Assembly: GCA_947652605.1 (NCBI GenBank)
Contig: OX393576.1
Location: 12,178,575-12,242,574 of the forward strand
DNA from: Elmis aenea
Taxonomy: Eukaryota > Arthropoda > Insecta > Coleoptera > Elmidae
DNA: 64,000 bases
Direction: 5' to 3'
How positions within the stretch are numbered: position 1 is the stretch's first letter; every line of letters begins with the position of its first letter. This document shows positions 55,835 through 64,000 of the stretch, in pieces. The translations under genes were made by a program, and so were the position numbers. The notes beneath the pieces were generated by a model. The model worked only from the letters and a program-made list of their open reading frames with translations. It did no database searches and was not told where the DNA came from.

Positions 55835-58276
55835 TAAAACACGTAGAAGACCCAAGCGAGTGAACATTATCAAAGCTAACAATAATTAAGTTTCTTGGAA
55901 TGGCACAAAAATTTTGTAAAATTGCTAAATAGAATCTATCAAATATGGAAGAGAAACAAATTATTTCCAATTATACTTCAGTCTATTATCCTAAGCTAAG
56001 CTAATGAAGACACTAACATCAAACGAAAAATAAACGCCTCATTTCTACCACGACCGATTTTTATAATCAAATCCCTATCTATATTTCTCAACAAGAATTT
56101 AAATTTTCCAACCGAACGCTTCATAAAACCTGACACTTTAAAAGCCCCAAAACAATGTCATTAAAACAACCGAAAGCAGTGGCAGTCCAATGTTATGCAA
56201 CAGACGTGGACCAATTATGTACGATCAATATGTATTTCTATTAGTGGCTTTTATTTATTTAAATCCCGCCTATAAAAACAAAACTGATAACCGAACTGGT
56301 TTTTACATGTATCGTAAATCATTGTCCATGGACCACAATGGCTTACTCTGATGTATCAGTTGTCAAAAGTTACTGTAACACATTTGCATAGTTCTACATT
56401 ACAACATTTTATATTTCGCGTTATGAATAAATCATTTTTTAATGCGCCGCGATTTAATCTGTTTGAAGCGAATAGTGGACAAGATCCTGATTAGACTGAT
56501 TTCTAATATGGGTTATTCGGTGCCTAGTTTGTCCGTTTAGAAAATAATGATGTTAAAGTAGCTTAGCTGAGGAGAAACATTGAACATGTTGAAGATAAGG
56601 TGATTAATAATTGCTTCCAAAACGAATTCTGTTTTGCAAATCTTTACATATGTTCACATTAAATGAAAATTAATCATTTAATACGTGCTCTGTTGCTCTC
56701 TTTAATTATTGTTAAAATTTGAAAAATTTTGGAATTGTTCCTTGCTATGGTGTCTGGGTACCAAAATGTTTCTAACCTTAATCAGCAGACATAAAAATTT
56801 GATATTAACCATCTAAATCATTTAAAACGCCAACACAATAGCCACGAATTGTCGTGTCTTACAGCATCGTGCAAAAAACAAATTCCGATCGTGATATTTT
56901 ACATTTTCATTAGGTCTAGAATGTTTCTTTTAATTGTATTACATAAAAAAATGATGCACAGGTAATGATTTTAAGATACGAATTAATTGTAATAAATTCC
57001 AATAGAGAAAATATAATTTTTCTTCTTACGTTGATCGCTGGGTATGCAAATGAGCCAATTAGATATGTTTATTACCATTAGCATACAGAAATCATATGCA
57101 TCTGGAATAACTTCTACGGTAGCAGTTCAAAGATCACTTTTCAAAAGGAAAATCAGTATACAGTAAATACGAATTAATTCAATTACAGTGCACACTGCAT
57201 ACTATTCATTATTGCCATACAAACAATGAGTAGCACAATTATAATTGTTGATAAATAACCTAATTGTTGTTCCACAATGAGTAACAATCGATATAATAAT
57301 ATTAATAAGTTTTTTTTTGTTGTAATTGCAGAAAAACCCCGCCATTGTAGAAAATTGTTCCCAAGAAGTATAATAGAAATTTTAATCGACTATTCGTTCT
57401 TCAAACTAATGTCATTTTTAATTTTAAAATTTAATATTAGAAAACAATGCTTCCTATTTGCCAGTTTCCAGACTCCCGTCTTGCATAGGGTACCTACTTA
57501 TAATGTTCCTTTTGGTGTATTAAAACCGAATCACATTCGAAGATTTATCTACTGTTATAACATTCAATCCAAGATTTTTGAAAACGACGTTAACGATAAT
57601 GTTTAGGTCTGTTTTTAATATAAACGATTTTAGTTGATTTCAAAACATAACATAACTTTGGGTGTTGGAAGACATTTGGCCTGTGAATCACTAACACCAC
57701 TCTTAAAAGAACACACTGAAACAATGAAAATTAATAGTCGTTTGACGTTAAACGTTTTCAGTTATCAGATCACCACTTACGCAGAGATTTATGTACAAGC
57801 ATCATATTTTATTATCATCATTAATGTAAGTCTCGACTATTTTCGACTCTCGAAAGAGACAAAACAAATGTGTGGACCGTTGTTTATTACGTTTTTATTA
57901 TAAAATTAGCATTACTAATTATGTTACGCCAACGCAAGCATAAAGAAACAATTTACGATCTCACTTTCGGGCCACTAATCTTTTGTTTGCCTCCAAAAAC
58001 AATGTCGAATACAAATAACTTGTAAATTGAAATAGTTGTATCATAAATAGTTGATAAATTATTAAATCACGTTTATGCAGATGCAAAAATCTGTTTATCG
58101 AAAGACAACAGAATAAATAATGTTGTTGTAATAAAACGCTTATGATTTATTTACTGTATTTTTAATACTCCTTAAAATCATCAATAATTATAGAGTACCA
58201 AAACCATAATAATAATCAATTTCACCGTATTGTGTTGCACGATTTTGATTGCATTAACTACAAATTTACTCCAATA
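55835..58276. other. No recognised feature
   Basis: 2.4 kb of AT-rich DNA. A 109-codon frame (57277-57606) begins near a plus-strand TTTTTTTTTGTTGTAATTGC AG acceptor-like sequence, but it has no domain and I do not call it an exon. Confidence 0.4.
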
Positions 58277-58278
58277 TA

Positions 58279-58355
58279 CACTGCTCAAAACAATTAATGG
58301 ATATTTCAGAGGTAATTGCAAACTTTTAAATATCCCTTAATTGTTTTGAGCAGTG
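58279..58355. mobile_element. 77-bp micro-MITE, CACTGCTCAAAACAATTAA ends
   Basis: CACTGCTCAAAACAATTAA at the left mirrors TTAATTGTTTTGAGCAGTG at the right, TA-flanked. The whole element is two ends around a 20-base loop. Confidence 0.9.
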
Positions 58356-58584
58356 TATAACCAAAATGTAGCAACATACGTCGTTTATTTTACGAAAAAT
58401 GCAAGCTTCAACGTTCAAAAAAACGTAGTGTCCAAATGTGATCATTTAAAAATACTTATTGTTTTCATTATTTGTCAAATAAAGACCGATTAAAAAATTA
58501 AAAAAATGCAAAGGCTATACTCTGCTTTTTTACAAGAAAAATGCTGAAAATTTTGAAACTAAAGCAAATGGCTCCAACTTTATA

Positions 58585-59988
58585 CAGGGTGATTGAAATT
58601 CGAGTTTAAGCATGGGGATCTCGCTTATTATAGCTAGAGTATAGGTTTAAATTTGGCAAAGTTGCTAAATTTGGTGCTTATTAATAATCCGAAGAGAAAT
58701 TGGAAATATCTCAAACGGTATCTGAGAAAATTAGGAAAAACCGGAAAATACGATTTTTGAAAATCGTCTATAACTCCTTTGGAGTTTGAAATATTTTAAT
58801 TATGTAAAAACATTGCCCAAGCAACAGTTTAAGCCGAATCGGATGGTGATCACAAATTTTCCCTAAATCGATTCGTTTTTATTTTATGACACCCAACTTT
58901 ATTTTTTCTTATGGATGCAATATTTGCTATTTACTTAATCAAATAGCATTTATTTTTCTGAATTCATTGATATATCACATGGTATTTTACTTCTTTTTTG
59001 ATTGACAAATTTGAAAAAATGCGTTTTAAACAACAACCACGATAAATCAGGTAGGCGGGTCATTGTAGTTTATGTTGTTTCCATGACAACCAATCAACAA
59101 ACTGAAAGTTTTGAAAACCTATTACTTGTCACATTAATAAATTCGTATAATTGAACCTTAATAACAAACAAAAAACGCGATATTTGGCTAATTTTTTATT
59201 CATTGAATAGGAATTCTATATTGTCAAGTCAACGCTATGCAGAAACATATCCAGAAAGAAGACTCTCGCACATACATTTTTGTACGTTGGACAAAAACTT
59301 GGGGCTTTTGCCAAACTTAAGCAAAATTATTGCAGAAAAGTTTCAGATGAAAATTTAAAAAAAAACATTTTTATTAGAAACATATCCGCAAAAACACTAT
59401 TTTCCTATGTTAAACAGAAACTTCAGTAAATTTGTAAAAAGCTTGTGATAAAGTATAACAAAACTTAAAAGAACGGTATAAAAAAATCGCAGAATATCGC
59501 GTTTTTACTTTCGCCATACGTAGTATGAAGAAAGTATTCATTTATGTTGTCAAAATTCATTTTTAGGAATTTATTATTGTGACAAATAACAGTCTTTCAA
59601 AACTTTCAGTTTGTTGATTGGTTGTCATGGAAACAACATAAACTACAATGATGTAAATAGCAAATATTGCACCCATAAGAAAAAATAAAGTTGGTCGTTC
59701 AAAAAACAAAAACGAATCGATCTGGAAAAAACTTGTAACCCCCATCCGATTCGGCTTAAAAAGTTGCTTAAGAAACGTTTTTACACAATTGAAATATTTC
59801 ATACGCCCAAGGAGTTAAGACGATTTTCAAAAATCGTATTTTCCTAATTTTCTCGGACCCCGTTTGAGATATTTCCAATTTCTCTTCAGATTATTATTTA
59901 GCACAAAATTTAGCAACTTTGCCAAATTTAAACCTATACTCTAGCTATTATAATAAGCGATGCTTAAACTCGAATTTCAATCACCCAG
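58585..59988. mobile_element. 1.4-kb long-TIR element with transposase remnant
   Basis: Starts CAGGGTGATTGAAATTCGAG after TA (58583-58584) and ends TCGAATTTCAATCACCCAG before TA (59989-59990). Inverted repeats extend about 560 bp per side with many differences (for example CAACCAATCAACAAACTGAA against its mirror near 59605), so this insertion is older than the 37.1-kb element. The ~290-bp centre keeps part of a transposase gene. Confidence 0.85.
59181..59361 (+). pseudogene. Transposase N-terminal remnant in long-TIR element
   Basis: One frame reads IWLIFYSLNRNSILSSQRYA, ETYPERRLSHIHFCTLDKNL and G, then KIIAEKFQMKI and a stop. The pattern (short Y/F-N helix, A/S-x-x-x-Y-x-E-x-x-P-E-R-R-x-S-H, then F-x-x-L-x-x-x-L-x-x-x-G) is that of the insect DUF4817-type helix-turn-helix at the start of Tc1-type transposases, like residues 10-56 of the protein at 37758. 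The catalytic part is absent. Confidence 0.6.
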
Positions 59989-59990
59989 TA

Positions 59991-61243
59991 TTTTTGACTC
60001 GTTAACGATTATTAGGTATAAACTATTTCTTTAAAATTATCACGAGTAATATAAAATCCTGTGGGTGTAGTGAACAGTAACTTTTTTGAAAAAAATGACG
60101 ATCAATGATTAACAGATCGTCAGAGACAGCTGAATCGCGCACCGGTGGATATAGTTCTATAAAACTTATAACCAAACGTTGAAAAACTTTTTTTAACGCC
60201 ATGTTTTTCCGAATTTCCGTGTAAAAAACTGTAGATAATATCGTCTTGAATCTAATGCAAAGCTGAAAGACATCAAGTAGGTACAAGAAACGGCTGAAAC
60301 ACGTGACGAATTTAGTGAAGCAAGTCTGAAAATAAACTGCTGAACACGTTCTATTAATAAAATCTGTTTATCCAGCAGTAACGCGCGCGTCCGGTGCCCT
60401 AGTCGAAGATTTTCAGAACGCATTATACAAAAATAAGTCCATGTTTTCAGGAAACTTAATAGAAAGCGGCAAACTCATAATCCGGCCTGTTTCTCGTCAT
60501 ATGCCCACACATCATCATTCATAATCACTTGGCACCAATCAATTTATTCACCATTGAAAATAACAATTGAAGCGTGCGTATGCCATACATGCGTACAGTT
60601 CCTTCGTTTCGCATGCAAAATTCATGCTGTATCAATAACAGTTACCCAAGTTTTTAGTTTGGAAGAACACATCGGTCAACGCTGGCCGATCCAACAGATT
60701 TCTCTCATACGCAAAATTTTCCACAACTATTTTAGTATTCACACGATTACTAATGCAATGGACCTTCGAGACCGCTCAGGCCCCAGGGTACAACTCGAAC
60801 GGCGGTCGTAAAGATTGTACAAGTAGGACAGCAATCGCAGTGAATTACGCTACACACCTATATCGAATTAGTTTGGACAAGTCGCAACAATAAAATGATG
60901 TTCTTTAAATGTGTGTGTTTCCATTTCAGTATTCATTAATAACTGTGACTTCACAGTTCTGACCGTACAAATGAAAAACGGCTTTTAAAAACTGTCCAAT
61001 TAAGATAGGAACAAATTATTAATGAAAGCGTGCAAAAGCGTACTTTTGTGACAACTTCCTGGTGTCAAGGTAAGCTAAATTTCGTTCTGCAGTACAAATA
61101 AATGACAACACATGTTTGAATAACCGAAATCCTGAATGCAAATGAGCAATTATGGTTTACCAAGACAACAAACGAGATAAAATTAATAAGTAATCTACCT
61201 AGCCATAAAAAAACTAAAGTAACAACTCCAATTTTGTTCCAAA
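59991..61243. other. No recognised gene; GC-richer patch at 60.4-60.9 kb
   Basis: Frames of 76-87 codons on both strands (60023-60811) have no domain I recognise. The patch around 60380-60860 is less AT-rich and non-repetitive, so it could hold an unrecognised exon or control region, but nothing specific supports this. Confidence 0.3.
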
Positions 61244-61534
61244 TTGAGTGTTTTACAAGATTTCGATTATGGTTTATATAGAAGAGTAACAAATCTTTTA
61301 ACAAAAGAGGACAATATACCTCAACTAGTACACAAAAAGATAGGAGCAATGTATGGGGGAAGACTCACAAACATCTTCAAATACTGGTCTAAACAGTTTA
61401 AATGGGGCAAACAATCAATCTGGAAGACTTCTGGAGACAAGAAAAGAAGAAACGATGAGAAAAGTTGAAAATTTAGTGTTGACTGATGGACGAATATCTA
61501 TTATCGCTAAGGAAATTAATGCAGGTATCTGAAA
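61244..61534 (+). pseudogene. Mariner transposase N-terminal relic
   Basis: The first frame (from 61244) reads TKEDNIPQLVHKKIGAMYGG, then NIFKYWSKQFKWGKQSI. A +1 shift continues NQSGRLLETRKEETMRKVEN, LVLTDGRISIIAKEINAGI and a stop. These are the first helix-turn-helix, the RSGRP-type linker and the second helix-turn-helix of mariner transposases. WSKQFKWGKQS is close to WSKKFHWGQNS in the relic at 11965, so they belong to one subfamily. The catalytic domain is absent. Confidence 0.75.
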
Positions 61535-62155
61535 CAACACTTTTAAAAACGCGAAACAAAAAATATGGAAACAAATGAGCACCAGGGAAGAGGTGAACGA
61601 AAAAGAGATAAAGATACAACTATGGACATAATAAAAAACGGAATTTTAACCAAAAAAAATCGCTAAGATGCAAATATATCCCCAAACGCAAGAAGAAAGG
61701 TTTAGAAAAAGTCTATACCCAAAATAATGGAATAAGCCATCACGAAATAAAAAAGAATTAAACACCTGCACTAAGAGGTCCCTACACTTCAACGATGGTG
61801 GACATAAAGAGGCTACAAAAACACAAAACGCAACATTAATCACCAACATACGAATTTTTTTCGTCTTTCAACACGATTCTAAAACTGTTCGTTTGGTAAA
61901 AATCACAAACTCCATGATTTATTCTGTAAAGATTGCTTATTCGAACGACTCAAAATTAATTATTACTGACAGCTTTTGACAATCGCTCGGTGACAAATTG
62001 AAAAAAGCATGAAATTTAAATAATGACATTGGTTATTTCGACGTGTTTAAAAAACATCTTGTAATACAACAAAACAGTCTTTTAAAAAAATAGTGTACAC
62101 GTTTAGAATACGTATAATCAAGTGTGATATTTTATTAACAATATGAGCAAATTTA
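61535..62155. other. No recognised feature
   Basis: AT-rich, A-rich on this strand. No continuation of the mariner gene could be read. Confidence 0.45.
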
Positions 62156-62281
62156 TACAGGGTGCGCCATTAGTGCGATAAAGTCCATTATTGCCCTTAA
62201 TGTCAACTTAATAAAAAAAAGTTTTCAATGAAACTTATAGTATTTCTACACGTGCATGTTTTAAAATTAGTTTCAAGTATA

Positions 62282-62341
62282 CAGGGTGTTTCATAAAAGT
62301 GGGGCGTCACTAAAAGTATTTTTTTTAAATTGAACACCCAG
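62282..62341. repeat. 60-bp micro-MITE in left palindrome arm
   Basis: CAGGGTGTTTCATAAAAGTG to TTGAACACCCAG, TA on both sides. Mirrored at 63783-63842. Confidence 0.75.
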
Positions 62342-62580
62342 TATATTTTTGCATAATCGAATTCAGCAAGAAAATCTCCATATGACAGTATTTTGTTTTT
62401 TTCATTTTTTTGCGACGTTGCCAATTTATCTTAAAAAATCTTTGAATTTCCAGAAAAACAGGGTACAATACTTGTCAAGAGCACAACGTTATGAATAATA
62501 ATTGGCAAATGATATTTTGCACATACAAAGTCAAAAGGTGTAGTCACAGTCTAAATACATCAAAATTAATTTATATTATA

Positions 62581-62658
62581 CAGGGGGTTTCTTATAGATG
62601 TGCCAACTTCCCAATTTTCAAACATCAATAACTTTATTTTTTCAAATGGAACACCCTG
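62581..62658. repeat. 78-bp micro-MITE in left palindrome arm
   Basis: CAGGGGGTTTCTTATAGATG to AAATGGAACACCCTG, TA on both sides. Mirrored at 63466-63543. Confidence 0.75.
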
Positions 62659-62975
62659 TATATTATTACGTCATTTTGTTGCATTTTTGTTTTTCTTCAA
62701 CTTTTCTTAATACCTATACCTAAAATGAATATTTTCTGAGATATTTACATTTTACTTATTCTTATAAGCGTTGTGTAGGAATTTCCTAGTTTTCTCGGAG
62801 TAGGCCCCGACTTCGACAATAGAAACAATAATTTCTGTAGTAACAAATGTCAGAGTTAATTGCTGTCAATTGTTAAAACATAAATAAATGAGTATAACAT
62901 ATGCAATATGAATTTTCCAAAAAAGAATTCATTGATACGGTCTATTTTCATGGTGGCGTACTTTCGATGCCCATA

Positions 62976-63143
62976 CAGGGGGGGTATTTCGGTAATTATC
63001 AGAGATTAAAAAAAAAACTATATTTCGAAAATTAAAAAAGATCAAAAATCGGTTTACGACAATAAATTCCTCTCGAAAAAAGAAATCGAGACTACGTACT
63101 CAGTTTTTTTTTATCTCTGATAATAACCGAGATACCCCCCCTG
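62976..63143. mobile_element. 168-bp MITE at the palindrome axis
   Basis: CAGGGGGGGTATTTCGGT to a mirrored ATACCCCCCCTG, TA on both sides. Removing it and one TA leaves TTTCGATGCCCATATGGGCA, a perfect palindrome centred on the TA. Confidence 0.8.
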
Positions 63144-63465
63144 TATGGGCATCGAAAATACGCCACCCTGAACATAGACCGCATCAATAAATTCTTTTTT
63201 TGGAAAATTCCTATTAAATATGTTATACTCATTTATTTATGTTTTAACAATTGACAGCAATTAACTCTGACATTTGTTACTACAGAAAATATTGTTTCTA
63301 TTGTCAAAGTCGGGGCCTACTCCGAGAAAACTAGGAAATTCCTACACAACGCTTATAAGAATAAGTAAAATGTAAATATCTCAGAAAATATTCATTTTAG
63401 GTATAGGTAAGTATTAAGAAAAGTTGAAGAAAAACAAAAATGCAACAAAATGACGTAATAATATA

Positions 63466-63543
63466 GAGGGTGTTCCATTTGAAAAAATAAAGTTACTGAT
63501 GTTTGAAAATTGGGAAGTTGGCACATCTATAAGAAACACCCTG
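63466..63543. repeat. 78-bp micro-MITE in right palindrome arm
   Basis: Mirror of 62581-62658. The outer end reads GAGGGTGTTCCATTT after TA, one base changed from CAGGG. Confidence 0.75.
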
Positions 63544-63782
63544 TATAATATAAATTAATTTTGATGTATTTAGACTGTGACTACACCTTTTGACTTTGTA
63601 TGTGCAAAATATCATTTGCCAATTATTATTCATAAGATTGTGCTCTTGACAAGTATTGTACCCTGTTTTTCTGGAAATTCAAAGATTTTTTAAGATAAAT
63701 TGGCAACGTCGCAAAAAAATGAAAAAAACAAAATACTGTCATATGAAGATTTTCTTGCTGAATTCGATTATGCAAAAATATA

Positions 63783-63842
63783 CTGGGTATTCAATTTAAA
63801 AAAAATACCTTTAGTGACGCCCCACTTTTATGAAACCCCCTG
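63783..63842. repeat. 60-bp micro-MITE in right palindrome arm
   Basis: Mirror of 62282-62341, with ends CTGGGTATTCAATTT and ATGAAACCCCCTG. Confidence 0.75.
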
Positions 63843-64000
63843 TATACTTGAAACTAATTTTAAAACATGCACGTGTAGAAATACTATAAGTTTCATTAAA
63901 AACTTTTTTTTATTAAGTTGACATTAAGGGCAATAATGGACTTTATCGCACTAATGGCGCACCCTGTATATTAAAAGGGCACGCAAAATTCAATTTATCC

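Larger units (their letters stand above)
62158..63966. mobile_element. 1.8-kb near-perfect palindrome, TA-flanked
   Basis: Starts CAGGGTGCGCCATTAGTGCG after TA (62156-62157) and ends CGCACTAATGGCGCACCCTG before TA (63967-63968). Arms of about 820 bp are nearly identical throughout by eye. Each arm holds the same two TA-flanked micro-MITEs at mirrored positions, and the axis is occupied by a third MITE. Identical 73-codon frames in the arms (62203-62424 minus; 63700-63921 plus) are arm sequence, not genes. Confidence 0.92.

Noticed and set aside
55506..55970. 154-codon minus-strand open frame similar to a frame at 30111-30416
   Set aside because: Similarity between the two peptides comes from the arms of the same foldback family, not from protein conservation.
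57277..57606. 109-codon frame preceded by a T-rich acceptor-like sequence
   Set aside because: The frame has no domain, the ATG lies upstream of the acceptor, and no donor or second exon could be linked.
62203..63921. Two near-identical 73-codon frames on opposite strands
   Set aside because: They are the two arms of the 1.8-kb palindrome; identity follows from the inverted duplication.

Overview
This 64-kb window is AT-rich eukaryotic DNA from an arthropod, most likely an insect. The evidence is the repeat content: mariner and Tc1-type DNA transposons, hAT relatives, LINE and Penelope-like retroelement debris, tRNA-derived SINEs and a great many small inverted-repeat elements flanked by TA. 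There are no operons, no rRNA and no CRISPR. I found no host protein-coding gene that I can name. The only long intact coding sequence is a transposon gene (37758-38813, minus strand), so the window is intergenic or lies inside a long intron. Three minus-strand sites at 5990, 18033 and 45309 have a 3' splice site fused directly to a 5' splice site, the layout of a recursive-splicing ratchet point. That fits a very large minus-strand intron but does not prove it.

Layout. 0-5.8 kb: LINE tails, a mariner C-terminal relic, two micro-MITEs, a 750-bp Tc1-type derivative carrying a transposase C-terminus, and two back-to-back foldback MITEs. 5.9-14.6 kb: a candidate splice site, two large foldbacks (one holding twin 200-bp MITEs), a hAT element with a perfect 8-bp target duplication, and a mariner relic split by an 873-bp foldback with minisatellite-like arms. 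14.6-25.4 kb: LINE relics, one broken by a SINE; a dispersed ~0.63-kb repeat (also at 43.7 kb); a nested MITE/hAT pair; and a degenerate ~165-bp tandem repeat split by a MITE. 26-36.4 kb: more MITEs, a mariner relic, two copies of a ~1.05-kb foldback (a third at 54.8 kb), and a LINE interrupted by a Penelope-like fragment with a GIY-YIG domain that is 5'-truncated at a short TTAGG tract.

37.1-40.2 kb holds a complete-looking Tc1/mariner-superfamily transposon with 484-bp nearly identical terminal inverted repeats, TA duplication and an intact 351-residue transposase, followed by a second copy of the 750-bp derivative. 40-62 kb is mostly unrecognised AT-rich DNA with scattered MITEs, LINE, Tc1 and mariner relics. 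58.6-60.0 kb is a 1.4-kb long-TIR element whose centre keeps a transposase N-terminal fragment. 62.2-64.0 kb is a 1.8-kb near-perfect palindrome with mirrored micro-MITEs in both arms and another MITE exactly at its axis.

The common thread is a crowd of TA-targeting inverted-repeat elements with ends like CAGGGTG. Several share a subterminal block near CTCGCTTATTATAAGAG, so they could once have been moved by related transposases. Only one candidate autonomous source is visible here.
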